This document shows, piece after piece, positions 1-15,000 of a DNA stretch of 64,000 bases (its first letter is position 1; each line of letters opens with the position of its first letter). The stretch comes from Mytilus edulis (lineage: Eukaryota > Mollusca > Bivalvia > Mytilida > Mytilidae), in contig NC_092350.1 in assembly GCF_963676685.1 (NCBI RefSeq), positions 43,259,705-43,323,704 of the forward strand, given 5' to 3'. The position numbers were made by a program, and so were the translations under genes. The notes under the pieces are model-generated. The model was given only the letters and a program-made list of their open reading frames with translations, was not told the origin of the DNA and did no database searches.

Positions 1-3000
1 AAAAGGAGGCTATCACAGCAGAAGTCACCACCTGAGCTAGACAAAATGTCACATGACAGGGATCCAGGAGAAGATAATCCAAATGATATGTCGAATGAGT
101 TATCTGCCCTTAGTCTTGTGAAAGGTTCACCATATGTTAATGTTGACTCAATTGTAAGGTCTGATGAGAGAGAAATGGACCAACCTTCAGCATTTAGGCC
201 TCTGTCAAGAAATATAAATGCCTCTCCTAGATATCGACATGACTCTAGGTCAGAAGGTCATGAAAGGTCAAGGACTTCACAGAGTGAGAGTTTACAAGAT
301 TTGGATGAAACAGATATTAAGAAAAGAGGTTCAGTGGCTAGCTCTCAAGTATCAGAGCAGAGTCATAGAAGTATCAACAAGTTAACAGGTATCTTCAACA
401 CATAGAAAGGAAAACAAAGATATTTAAGAAAATTGAAGTGTTAATTCTTGAAAATAGATTTACAGCATGCCTTGAAAAAGCTTCAACATATCTAAAATTG
501 ATATTGATTTCTAACCTTTTTCAGAAAAACATCAGCATGCTTAGAGCAAACTTTTGGCTTTTTAAAAGAAAAACAAATGAAACCCTATATATATTCCTAT
601 ATTTTTTTTTCTCTTCAAAAGATGTTAAATTATAATGAACCACACAAGCATTAAGGGAATGAATTAATATATATCACTAGCATGTTTATATACAGTGTAT
701 TAGGTTTGATTTTTGTAACTTTTTTTGTTATCTTAGTGTTATTTTGATATTTTTTTATTGAGGATGTTAGTATTTCCCATAGTATGTAGTTGAAGCACAG
801 TATGTGGGAGTAGAATGTAGAATTGACCATCATTGAATGGAACTGATTTTTTTTTAACTCACATGTTAGTATGTTTTGTTTCATGTGCAAAGTTGAAAAA
901 CAATTCAAAAATCTGGTCAATACATATATGTCCTTTAATATGTTTAAGAGTCTTAACATTTTTACGTAATGTAAATACGATGATTTGAAGTCTCAGTCAA
1001 TATTTACCACTGTTTTAGGTAAAACATCCCCCAATTACTTAAATGTTTAACCACACCTGATATGATGGAATTTATGAAGTAATATAATTACAATTGAATG
1101 TTTATATTGAATGTAAACAATCCTGTGTATTCCTTGTTTTTTGGTCATTATCTTTTAACAAACAAACAAACAAAAAAACATTCCATCAGTAATTCTTACA
1201 GAATACAAAGCATAATTTAAAAGTCAGCTGAAAATTTTGAAGTTATAGTTACAAAAGAGCATTTAATTGTTATATTGAAATTTTGAAATATTTTTTAAGT
1301 TACAATAAACGTATCAGAATGCCCGACTTAGATGGATGGAACTTTAGTGGGGCTCTTGTTGTGAATTAAACACTTTGAATAACTTTTAGGTTTAATAAAA
1401 CAAACTAATAAAATAACTTTTGGATTTAAACACGTTAATTGATTAAATGATGGCTTGAAAACCCTTCCAATAAAAAAAGAACAACTTCATGGAATAGAAT
1501 TGTAAAAAGACTGATTTATTTATGATTTGTTTTTTCTGTCTAGGTTGTCCATTACGACCAGGTGGAAAGCAACCTCCAAAATCTCTACCTCTGATACAAA
1601 CTGTCAAGGAACATCCTGACATGCCAGATTCTGATATCATAGTAAGTATATGTAAAACTGTGGAATCATTATTATTATTCTATGGATACCAAAAACTAAA
1701 AATCACAAAAATACTGAACTCTGAGGAAAATTCAAACCTGAAAGTCCTTAATCAAATGGAAAAATCAAAAGCTCAAAAACATCAACCAAATAGATAACAA
1801 CTGTCATATTCCTGATTTGGATTAATTCCATGGGTACACAAACTAAAATGCTCAGCAAATCACAAACTTTCTATAGGCTTGGTTGCAGACTTTAGTACAA
1901 CCAGATAATCAAATATCTACAAAAATTCCTAAATCTATAAAAATCTATATCCACGAAAATTAAAATAATCCACAGTATACATGTTAAACTTAAATTAAGG
2001 AATATTATTGATATTGAGATGGTTTTCTGAAATTTATTAATTATCATATATTTTTTAATAGGATAGCAAAAGATTATTACAGATTTCTTTAAAAAAGATT
2101 AAATACTTCAAAATTAGAATATAAGATTGATGCTTTTCTAACATAAACACAAATAATTGATAGCATCAGACAATCATTAACAGTTAGGTCGCACAACTAT
2201 TAAGGTGGTACAAAATGCAACAGGGAGATAACTCTGTAAAATCAGCTGAACATTTTAATCAAGTTCTATTATTAGAAAAATATCAAGCTTCTCAATGATT
2301 AAAAATAGAATTCTTTAAACTACTATACATCCAATTAATTTTTTCTGATAAAGTGTGTGGTTCAATTATAATTAAATTTTTACAATTTTGTCAAAGGATC
2401 AAATTAAAGGAGGAAATTAAAAGTCAAATTAATTTTAGTCAAGGTGTTTGGTACAACTTTTATTGTCTTATATTTTTCAGATGCCACAACTATACAAATT
2501 TATGTAAGTAATAATATAACCTAATAATGTATTAATTTGTTTGCAGGAAACCAGGGAGATTCCTGACTTGCATGCCAAATATCCTGCCTTAAGTGGAACC
2601 AGACTTAGAATGAGTATATCTGCTGCGGATTTAATTGGAAAAACAGTAAGTTGTTGGGTTGGCTCTGATATGTGTAGGGGGCCTTGGTGTCTGAGTGGTT
2701 GAGGTAGTCTAGAATCCCACATGGGGCAGGTGCACTCTTGTACAATCTTAATTGACTAGGAATGTCAGTTTTCATACCTAAAATATTATGCGAAACAGCA
2801 AAAAATGCCTACACAAACTCATTTCATGACTGTGAAGTTAATATTTATGTATGAACCTAGGGCTTGATTCTTATCCATTTATATAAATAGCCACACTATG
2901 CCTTTTTAAAATGTTAAATGTGGGTTTCTGTTGCAATACCTTGTTTTAAAATAAACTACTTGCTGTTGAAGCTAAATTTCTGCTCTATTTTAAAGAAGTT

Positions 3001-6000
3001 ATAGAAAGGTTTATATCTGTTGTCTTTTTATTTTAGCATGATGAATTAGTGCTATTGTTGATACAGTTGAGGAGAGAATTCACAGCGCTGGAGAAAGTCA
3101 GGAATTATTATAGGGAACAGGTACAAAAGAAAAGATCGGCAGAGATTGCATATAGAAAAATGTAAGTTGTATTGGTAGATGGAAAATCGTAAGAGACAAT
3201 ATAGAAATGTGGTAATCCTTTATACAGACTACTGTGGATTCATCTATTTTAGTGGATACCAATTTTTGTGGATTAAGGAAAACTTGCATGTTTGTCGATA
3301 TTTAAATTGGTGGTTTTGCCATAGTGTGTATGCAAGCCTATAGGAAATTTATAATTCGTTGAATATTTAATTTCGTAGTTCATCTGTACCCACGAAATAC
3401 ATGAAAATTGGTATCCAACGAAAAATAATGAATCCACAGTATTCACCCGTGTCCATATGACATGAACATAAGGTCACATTACAGTCGTCAATAGTGAGCA
3501 AAACTTGTACCATGAAGTAATACATAAATGATCCCATGTTAAACAATTCAAGCAAAAAATCTGTCTAATTTTAAATTACTACAAATCAATAACAGAAAAA
3601 AGAGAACAGGATGCAAACCTCATTCATGCCAAATTCTAATGTATGTTGTATAGCTATCAGAATAATCTTATATTCCAAGAAAACAAAAGAAAAATCAATG
3701 GATAACTTATAGCACAAAATCTGAATATTTTATGTTCCATGAAAATTTTTCTCTTTTGAGAGATTTCCTTTATTTTTTAATTTTACTTATTTTCACAGGC
3801 AACAAGATTCACACCAGCCAATAGATCCCAGACTGGAGGGTCAACATAATGAATATGTGGAAATGAAATATCAGGGCGAGGAGTGTGATAAAAAGTTAGA
3901 GGTCTACAGACCTATTGTTAACCTTGTACACAATATGGTTAATATGGGTAGTCTTTATGGAGGAGATAATTTGATGTTAGCCTCACAATATAGAAAGGTA
4001 GGTTTATGGAATATTTTTATGATTTAAAAGGGATGTGGTGTATACATGTATGTCAATAAAACAGCAATCCAATGACACAGAAAATAAAGGACACTCATAG
4101 GGAAGCAAAGTTTGTGTTATTCTCATACCCCATTTATATATGCCTCTCCCATGGATAATTATTGTAGCAATATTTATGAGGTTGATTTGATAAGGGGTTT
4201 AATCCCAAACTGGGCTACACCAAAGAATAAACAGTTGGTATTTGCTGCTTCTACACTAAGCACTGGGATATTTGAAGTAAGAACAAAGTCTTATAAAAGG
4301 GCTTAGAATCATGGAATCAGAGCAATCTGTCTAGGTAAGATGACATGTCATTTTGAGAATTGTTACCTTTTAAATCTAACACATAAAAAAACCACTTCAG
4401 CTTATAACCTCGTACAAAGCACGAGGTTCCATATTCATATCACATCAATTTTTTCTTGTCCAGATGTATATGTAATGTTTGCCACTGGACATAGAACCAA
4501 TCTATCATCAAAATAAATGATTGCCGTATCATTTTAATACTGTAAATTCAGAAATTATTGCAAGGTTTTTATGCCCCACCTACGATAGTAGAGGAGCATT
4601 ATGTTTTCTGGTCTGTGCGTCCCTTCGTCCTTCCGTCTGTTCATTCGTTTGTCCGTCCGTTCGTTCGTTCGTCCGTCTGTCCCACTTCAGGTTAAAGTTT
4701 TTGGTCAAGGTAGTTTTTGATGAAGTTGAAGTCCAATCAACTTCAAACTTAGTATACATGTTCCCTATGATATGATCTTTCTAATTTTAATGCCAAATTA
4801 GAGGGTTTACCCCAATTTCACGGTCCACTGAACATAGAAAATGTGAGTATAGCAATAATAAGAACATTCTTATATCTGGTACATATGTCTGTATGCAGAT
4901 TCTCCTGACATCACAATAATTAATATTGCATTTTTGTTCATTTTTCAAAAATCGCAATAATAAATGCACGCAATAAATTCTCAATTTACAGTAGTACGTG
5001 TATTTCATGAAATGATGTTATTACAGGTTGCACTTTGTAAATACAGCTGTTTCTCAAACCATGCCTCTTTTGGGGAGATTTAGAATATTCATAGAAAATT
5101 AATTTTGTTTCCCAGTTATCCTCTCTGTGTTCCATTTCATAGAGACATAACTTGGGAATCTTACCAGTAAATATACATGTGCATATTGTTTACATTGAAA
5201 TCTGTGGTAACCCTTTTCATTCGAGGTAGGGGAAGTTGAGAAAATTATTGTTAGTTTAAACTCTGAAAAGTTCAGGGCATATAAACGTTGAAAATATGCT
5301 GCACAGCCCTCTATTTTGACCTTTGAAAAAAATTGTAGTGCATATGAACTTTCAATTCTAGGATAAGATTTTTTTCAAAACTTCATAGTAAAAGTGGTAC
5401 AGTTTTAGCCGTAGAAGGAGTTCCTATGGAAAATTGCATTGTCAATATTTACAGAAATGCAACCTACAATCATTTGCAAACTTGATTTTTCCTTTACAGC
5501 ATTTATTATCACCTGAACAAATGTCACCTCCAAAGAAAATGATTGAGTTTTCTAGAAAACATCAAGAGGATACAATTGTACATAATATGAAAGAAGAAGT
5601 AGACCATTTGAAACGGGACCAAGTTGATTTGGAGGTATGGTTGTTTATTTGTATTGATTGGGGTTCCTAATTGTATTTTAGTTAATTCGTCAATGTCAAA
5701 TAGTCAAATAGACAAAAATATTGATATATTAAAGGTAAAAACAGATTGTATTGGTGATGCAAATCTTGAAAGTAATGTGGAAATTTAAAGTTGAACTTAT
5801 TCAGCATTTACTGAAATATGTGATTAATGCAATAACTTTTTTTCAAATATAATTCTGTATATGCAATTAAATATGAATCAGATTTGGAAAAAGGATCAGT
5901 GTAGGTCTTCACAGACAAAATATGAAACAAGCAGCAACATGTGTTTAAAGTTGATAAAGGGAAATACATCATCTGTATCTATTACTCTTGGTTACACTGC

Positions 6001-9000
6001 ATGTCTGATTTTGATATTGGTCATCAATTGAAAACTTGAAAGTTTCTTCTTAATAAATCTTAATACTTATATTTTGTTTTTAGGAGAAACTAGAAAGATT
6101 GTATGAACTTGACAGACTTCTCCAGGAACAATCATATAAAGTCACAGCATTCCAAGAGGATAAGGTTAGTATGACTGTTGTCTTTTCTGAAATTTGTTTT
6201 ATTCATATGGTATAATGTCATAAGTTAAAGCAGACCTCTTAACCTCAACTTTGGAGCATGCTTTATGATAAATGGTGCCCACTAAATGCAACATTTTTTC
6301 ATAAAAAATTCATGAGAAAATGGGGAATTTTTAATTACTGTTGCACTTACTTGATATTCATTTGAATTGATATTGAAAAATACATTTATGTACCTTGAAA
6401 TTAGAATAAAAATAAAAAAGAAGATTTTATGAAATTATGTATTTTTTTTACCAAATTCATGAAGACAATATATATATATATGTAATGTTTGTCATGAATA
6501 TAAAAATTTTCAGAAGTAAAAATTAAAAAAAAAACAGCAATTAGGAAATAACATATTCTTCACTGTATCTTGAGATATATATAAAAGAAAACTTGTGTTT
6601 TGCAGGATCTACTAGAGAAGGCATTACAAGGCTTGTTAAGACAACAGGATATGATCCAAGATAGCTCTCATGAATTACATCATCTTATCAAACAACAAAG
6701 AACAGTAGAGAAAGAATTATCTAGAGTTTTATATCATTTAGCTCAGGCTTCTAAGGTATTGAATAATATTTTATACAAATTAAAAAAGAAAAAAAAAGAA
6801 TTACCATAACATTTGCAAAAATTAGTTTGTAATTCTTTTTACATGGTCTCATAAATTAAGACATCTAATTTTGAAAAAATAACAATATCTACATTCAACA
6901 AGTTCAAGGCAAAACATTGCATTTATGTTAGCCATATATTTCAAATGACTGGTAGTTTAATTGATTGGTTGATTGTTGGTGTTATTATACCAGTTTTTAT
7001 TGGTGGAGGAAACCAGAGGGCTCAGAGAAAACCACGATCTTTGGTAGGATACTGACTATCCTAGTAATTAAGATTGAGGTACAGTGCACCTGCACAAGCA
7101 GGCTTCAAACTCACAACCTCAGTGTTCCGATAATTTAATTATACAGCACAGAGTATAAATGGAGACTATTGGTAAAGAAGCACATTTTCTTTCAATCCTT
7201 AAAATTTGATGATTTCTATTTTAGGAATTAGAAGAAACGACAGCTGAAAATAACAAGGTGGAACATGAAGTTGCTTTACTGAGGTCAAAAGTTCATGGGG
7301 AATTGGCAAGGAGTAAGAGTGCTCCTTCTCTGGTAAGTTTTATCAAATTCAGCTTTGATTTGAACAAGCAGATAATAGTGGATTACTGTAAACATACTAA
7401 TTTTCACATATACTTTATTTTGGTTAAGCGCTTTACAGCCCAACTTGTTGCTATTTAATTTCGTAGTTTTCAAATCAACTTGATTTAGTTTTAAATAGGG
7501 AAAGATCAAAGTGTTGCCTTTTTACAAAGATTTATAATTGTGTTATTTTTATAATTGCAAAAAAAGTTTGTTAACAGTATATATTACATCATTATTGATG
7601 GCTTTGAAATTTATAATTTATATTTCATTGGAGCTGCGTCGGATAGAAATCGACCTTATACAAGTACACATATACATGTACATGTATAAAACTTTCAGTG
7701 ATTTTTGAACATTCTAATATGTATTTTGGTCGGTTTTGTAGGTGCCTCATATCAATTTTATTTTCAAACAGTTGCAAACTTTGCATATATATTTTTTCAA
7801 CCCGAAATAAGTTCACAGATTTGTTGATATTTATTTGCATAAGGTAGATTTTTATCCGACGCAGCTCATTTATTAATTTACAGAGATTGAATAGCATACA
7901 ACTTTTATTTTTTTTATTTTTCTAAAGGTAAATGAAAATATGAGAAAAAAGATGACAATGGAGAAAGATTTGGCAAAAGTAAAGAACATAATGGCTGGTT
8001 TATCAGAAGAAGGTCAGAGGTTATCTGAGGCTATAAATACTCTTAAAAGATCCTCATCTGGTGGTGCTCTTAATCTGGTCAATGGTGAGCTGGACAAGCC
8101 TAGAAAGAGAGAGAAGTCTGGAACTTACATGGAAACTGACCTTGACACTACAGAATCTAAAGACTTGTCACAGGTCAAGGCCATTCTGTCTCAAAGGTCA
8201 CTGACCTCAGTTCCTGATGATATGAATATTAATGTTGAAACAGCTATTTCTCCAAAGGCTGTTGATTTTATTGAGTCACAGGTAACAATATCAGTAATAT
8301 GTTAAATTTAGTTTTTTTTGTGTAACATTTGGATAAAGGCTGTTTAAATTATAAATATTTCAGTACTCAGAATAATAATAAAAAAATAAACGTTTGTATT
8401 TTGTCACTTTGAGTTTTCAAAGGTTACAATAACTGATAGTTGTTTGAATTTGATAGCTAAATGCATATTTAATACTCTTAAAAGTATAACATTTGACATT
8501 AATAAGCTCCATTACTCACTAAATAATTCATTTGTGTTAATGTCTCTCTTTTTTGGTTAATCCAGAGTCAATTATTAAGAACAGGACATTTGAAAAAAGG
8601 ATTTCTGGATTAATATGATCATTTCTTTTTTCACCAGGCTTCTGCACCATTGGAGTCAATGGGATTTAACCAGGAAGAAGGCCCATGGGATATCAGTGAT
8701 GCTGATGAAAATACGAAACGATTTTATGGTAATTTCTTTGTTTAACAAGTAATTGTTGGCATGGGTTATCTAATGAATTTTTGAAGAATGATTTTAATTT
8801 GGTGTTTTATAAATGAAATTCATGATTAACTTATGTCAAGTTGAATTACTCTAATACCACCTAGTTGATCATCAATACTGACAGATATTTTAAATTGGTG
8901 CTATATGATCAAAATTTCACTCACTTACAAAAAGATGCCAAAAATGCATCTGTGAGTTAAATTGTTTGATAAGATTGGAACAAATAATAATTTGGTCATT

Positions 9001-12000
9001 GAAATTTGAAAAACAGCTGAAATTGAAGTTTGTTTCTTTATAACTTTCAAACTTACTGATATATAGAATCTTAATAAAGTTGATTCGAGAAGAATTCATG
9101 CTAATACTGTCAGATTGATGAAGGTCAAAATGTATTTTATGACTTAAGTGAATAAATTTGTTATGAAGCAATATTAAATTGAAAATATTGCCTATAAGCA
9201 AATTTTGAAATAGTCACAGAACATATAATTTTATTTAAATGATAGCTGTTCCATTTTCACTTAAATAGAGATAAAAGACAACATTTTACTTGAAATTATA
9301 ATAGATTTTGGTGCAAATTGAAAAGGATTTCTGTAAAAGATAATAACATGTTTTATATAGAAGTAAAGATAATATTTAAAGTTGTCTTGTAATTGTCTCT
9401 AAGTTAATAATGGAATAGCTACCATACAATTCATTTCATTCACTCATATGTTTTGGTAGTGGGACATACCATTTTTAACAAAGCTTAAATGTGATAATTT
9501 GCAAATATCTGATAGATTGTGTTCTGTATAGTTAAATATTGTACTTTTCAGTTTTATATGAACCATTGCTGATTGCTTTGGTTTTAAGAGATATTCATCA
9601 CATTTATTCGCACTCATTTTAAGAAATGTATTAAAATGCCGTATGATTCCAGTTAATAATATACTTACAAATAGGAGCTCTATGATTTATTATTGTATAT
9701 TTGTAATGGAATAATATACTTATCTTGATAATTGTAAGCCATACCCAAGAAGAAATTAAGTGAAATGAATTCATTATTGTGAAAATTGCAGCGTAATAAG
9801 TATTGGAAAAATAAAAATAACTTTTTTAATAAATTTTGGGAACGTTTATTTGTATGCGCTATTAATTAGAATTGTAAAAATTGATATCACCCTTTTGTCC
9901 TTTCTTATAAAATGGAAATAACAAATGAATGCAAAAATTTCTCAATTTACATTATATTGTAAATTTCATTTAAAAAAAGAATATGAAAAATGTTGCATTT
10001 TTTTCATTGAAGTTTATGCATTCATGTCTATCATAAATGTACCAAAAACATAAAAATGATATGATTATCATGATGTTGCATTATCAATTATGGTTTAAGA
10101 TAAGATACAAGATTTATAGTGGAAAATTATTTCAGACAACAATTGAAATGATTGAGGTATGATATTGGTTTGTCTGTAACTCCTGTTCGCTATAGTAGCT
10201 TAGATCTGTTAGATGTTCAGTCTGTGTGATAGCCTGCTTTGAGAGGACATCAAATCATAACATACCCCAAAATCATTCTTCAAACAAAATCTTCCATAGA
10301 GACCACCATTTTAAACCATTTTTAGGCACATAGGTTCGAAAAGTCCTCTTCAACACAGGTTTGTTTGCTTGAGGTGTACGGAAGGCCCTGTCCAATTGAC
10401 ATTTTATTTTGCTTTGAAAATAGGTATTCTCCCTAAAGAAAGACCAAAAACATTGACAGTACGGGATGTCAAACGTCAAAGTGAACAAAGACGAGAAAGG
10501 GAAAAAATCAGAAAAGAAATTGATGACTTGGATTGTGAAGGTATATGGATGTTGTGTGTGTTTGACATTGTTGTTAAAGCTATTTTCATAATGCATGTAA
10601 GTTTACGGTCTGGTTGGATGTCTTGCTTTGTTTGTATAAATGTTTGTTCAAGCATTATAATTAAGATTGACATCTGGCATCAATAAATATGTGGAGATTC
10701 AGCTTGTATAATGTTATTGGAATGTTTGAGAAAACATTTAACAAACAAAGTAAGCAAGCTAACCAAACCCTTAACCTACATGCATTATGAATATAGCTCT
10801 AAAGAGTGCTCAGCATGTCTTGCTTAAAATTGAGTGTATTCCTTCACCAAGTTATATAAATTGTGTGTACAGAAATTTTGATGGAGAAATTCCTTTAGTT
10901 AGGTTGTACCATATATTCTAAGGTCAAATTCTTAGGTCAAATACACAATCTATCAGGTTATTAAAAAGATCCTTAATATTTCCTGATTAATAAATCATCA
11001 TCATGCATTGTTTTTTTATGTATAATATTTTTTATGTTAATAATTTATTACATACTTAATTTGCACAATGTGGAGGGTTTTTAGTTGGCGCATGTATGTT
11101 CAGTTGTCTAATTGCATGTCACAGTTATATATAGAAGTTATGAAGACTATAAATCATATTAGTTTATGTGTAACACTGTTTTGTGTAATTATATGTGTAA
11201 TACTGTCTAGTTTAAGTTAACATATACATAGAATTTAACATGTTTTATACATGACACATCAAATGACCACTTAGACATCTCAAATGCACACATACTAGTC
11301 CTTTGTAATCAGTAGTATCTGTCATATTAAGGACTTACTTTGAGATAGCAGGACTCAAAACAGGTTGTTCAAAACTTATAGCATTTGGTTATGTTAAGTT
11401 TACAAATCCTAGACTAATCAGTAAACTTGTCAAGCTCTGCATTTACAATTTGTAGAATTTTCCACTGGATTTTCTGTTAACATTTATCATATTCCTTAAG
11501 GCAATGCAGAAAACACCATAAGTTTTTCAGGACAGGACATAACAAAATTGTTTTTGAATCAAATCAAAGTTACTTTTATTGAACTTATCATGTGAAAAAC
11601 TATGACAGCACTGGTATATTTGGGTGCCCAACCCTAGTGTGGGGGCATTGGTTCAAGCCCAGGCATGGGTCAATGTTAAGACTTTTAATGAGTTAGAGCA
11701 AATATTGGCCATCATTATAATGTGTCCAGGTAGTCTTTGACCGTATGAACTACATTTGTGTACCACCTTCAAAATCAAGCGTGGCCTGTCAGTCGAGCTA
11801 GTTCACAGCAGGGTTCACATTTACAGTGTATTTGCATGTTCTCATCCATACTATGCAATTAATTTACCACTGGACATCATTATTATCATCATGTAAAAAA
11901 TGCATGGCCATGCATGCAGTTGACTACAGCATTCTGTGTGCCTCCCCACCTGCGTTGTGTACCAATCATTTATTGTATTCATGGTCTGAATCAAAATCAT

Positions 12001-15000
12001 GCTTACTTAAGGTATGAATGCACACCGCTTAGAAGCACAGGTTGCATGTTGGAAAGTTGGAGAATAGGAAGCAATAATTTGTATCAATTTAATGAATACT
12101 GTGGATTAATTTCTTTTGCCTAAATCTGCATACACACTTATTCTATACTTGGTTGAATATTCAAATTGGTGGTTTACATGTACTCAAGAAATTCAAGAAA
12201 ATTGGTTTCACCATGAAAATTTAATAATGAATCCAGTGTAAATTGAAAAACTTAATTATGAATTTAATATGACCTTTGTCTAAATTAACTAGTTATCTTT
12301 TTTCTGTAAATACTTGTTGAAATTGTTTTTGTAACCAAATGTATTGATAGATAACTATGCACTACCAAAGGCATTATTTTCATCTGTTAGCTCATTATTT
12401 TCAGTATAAGATTTTAAAAGTTTATCTAAAGAAGTTTATTGATGTCTGTCATTAACTGCTTAGAAGTAACCAGGTTTGATTTATTTTCAGATCCTAGTTG
12501 GGCCAGTTCTACAGTGAGTCCAAAACAGGTAGTTAACAGTATAATTTCTTAAATTGAAAACTTTTCTAATGGCATTTTCACATACTATTAGTATCTTCAT
12601 TGATAATGATATAGCAATGTTTATCAATGATTGTTTTGAAAATCTTTTAATTTATTGTGCTGTTGCTTAAAATAAGTGTGAATTTACTTAAATAGATATA
12701 TCCTGTCTTTATAAGGTGCATAAGAAATTTACGTATTTCCATGTAGAAGTTTTTACATTCAAGGTTTTCAATATTTAAATAGCTTTAATTATTCATATCA
12801 TATTACATTTTTATTTTCAGGAGTATCAACCAATATATGAAAATCTTCCCCCAGCCAACAATGCCCCTAAGGCATGGTCTTCTGTTAATCTTGGAGGAAG
12901 TAGTAGCAATAACTCATCTACCACAGGTTCACGTAGACATTCAAATTTACATCTCATAGCTCCTAGACCATTTGTCAGAACATACCCTTCACCGACTGCT
13001 GAATCAACAGAAATACTGCCATCAAAATCATTTAATTTTTCTAGTGGACTATCATTCAATGACAGTGGTGTTGTCAAGGCAACAAGGGTCATCGTGCAAC
13101 CAGGTGACGATTCTAAAACTGCCACGTCGCCGCTGAGTCCTTCAAGGTCGCAGCCCATTGTTAAAGGATGGTCTCCGGTAAAGACTAATTTATTCAATGT
13201 GAAACGGACTCCTAAAGGGAGGTATATGACAATTTCAAGTAGTGAGCCGGTGAAGATGGAAACATCACTCTTACAGCCAGCATCGTTACATTCGGTAGCA
13301 GGGGACCTCATGACCAATAATAATGTAAGTACTGGAAAATCTTATCTGAAATGATTGTAGCTTTTTGTGGTAGTATTGGAAGTCACTTGATCTTTGTGTT
13401 ATGATACAAGTTAATTTCAGGTAGGTTTATGAAGAAGAATAAAACAGATTAAAAAATCATGCTTTAGAATAATAAAAAAAGGTTATTTTGAAAGTAGACT
13501 ATAAAATGAAATTTTGTATTTTCTTAATTGGCAAAATATTCTAAAAGTTATTGAATCATCCTTAAATTAAAAAAAAATGAGATATGAGAACATCTAGAAC
13601 GCTTTAAGAAAAATGTGGTGCTTCTCGATATTTTAAAATCTGACTACTATTTCAATTTAAGATGTATATACATTTCTATGTAAATGGCTATGTGTAAGTA
13701 TGTGTGAAGTTTGTGTTAGATTAGCAAATAACATGAAACATGTATCTATAAACATTTCATCTGTTATATATGGTTTGAAGATGTTGTTTTTGCTCTTTCC
13801 TTTACATTATTAAATACTTTAAAATGTCTTATTTGAAACACTGAAGTCATCATATTTACACACCATTTAAAAGTACCATTTAAGGTTCATTATGAGAGAA
13901 ACACACTGTAAACAGTTAGCATATCAAATCTTGACTTGTGGTCTCATAGTTGAATTGAATCATGTTCTGTTGTGTGTTATGACTTGACATTGGATTTAAT
14001 ACACCTTTTGAAATTGCTTAATGGAATATCTCTTAATAAATTACTCACTTTGACAAAAGGAGTAGGTTCAGTAGGACCTCTTTGAGGCCCCAAAATATAG
14101 TAGTTTTACAAAATTGTTAAAATGTAAACTTTTAGTTATTTATTGGAAAGAAGAATGCTTCTGCTACATAAATATGGGCATTTTTTGACAATACAATGGA
14201 CATATATTGGGTACTAGCATCATTAAGTCATGCTAAATTATTGATGAATATATAACATATATAAAGGTTGAGGATGAACACTGATGCGGCCACTTTCATT
14301 TTTGACAAAAACCATCTGAAAAGTGACATATTTTGGCATATTTGACCGAATTTTCATATTTTAGCTATAATCCGAGCGTTTTTAATGAGTAAATCAGTTA
14401 AAATCTTTCACATAAACTAATTGAAACAACTGAAATAGACACTTAAGTGTTTAAAAGGTGTCTAAAATCTTTCGTCAGATGAACTTACCGGACCTACTCC
14501 TTTGTTCAATCTTTCAGTAGTATCAACATTAAGCGTTAAATCCAATGCCTTAAAACACACTCTGCTCAAGTTAGTTTTGTCCTTATTTATTCTATTTTGG
14601 AAGTCCAAATTTCTTGTTAATGATTCTGGTGAACCCCAATTGCACAATCTTGCATATTTGATTAGAAGTTAAGGTTATTGTTGTCCAGAATATGCATGAA
14701 ATATTTGCCACTGAACAATAACAACAAAAAATCAACCCATAGAAAACCACTTGAGAAAAATTGCAAACACTTGTCTTAACTCAGTTATCAGGGAATGAAC
14801 TTTCAATGCTATATTTAAATGTGGTGTAGTTGACAATCATCATTTCCATCCTTAGAGTGTCTCCAGTCATATTTTTGTTTATTTTTGTTTGTAGAGTATC
14901 ATAACATGTAAGTCATGAAAGTTCTCCTGTGTATACTCAGAATAAACCAATAATCTCCATACAAATCGTTTGTCATTGTCGTATCAACAACACTAAATCT

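Noticed and set aside
2481-2503. Possible 23-nt micro-exon (after TTTTTCAG, before GTAAGT) in intron 2 of the PLEKHA-like gene.
   Set aside because: Including it shifts the frame and gives a stop in the next exon, whereas direct joining of 1641 to 2547 is in phase. At most a poison exon.
4521-4775. 84-codon frame with Cys/Ser/Val runs.
   Set aside because: It is the translated GTCC/GTTCG portion of the ATGCCCC dispersed repeat.
10369-10686. 105-codon frame extending past exon 12 of the PLEKHA-like gene.
   Set aside because: Only 10424-10540 is exon (AG/GT borders, correct phases); the rest is intron read-through.
12826-13317. 163-codon minus-strand frame.
   Set aside because: Exact shadow of the plus-strand 168-codon PLEKHA-like exon, which has matching splice phases and family context.
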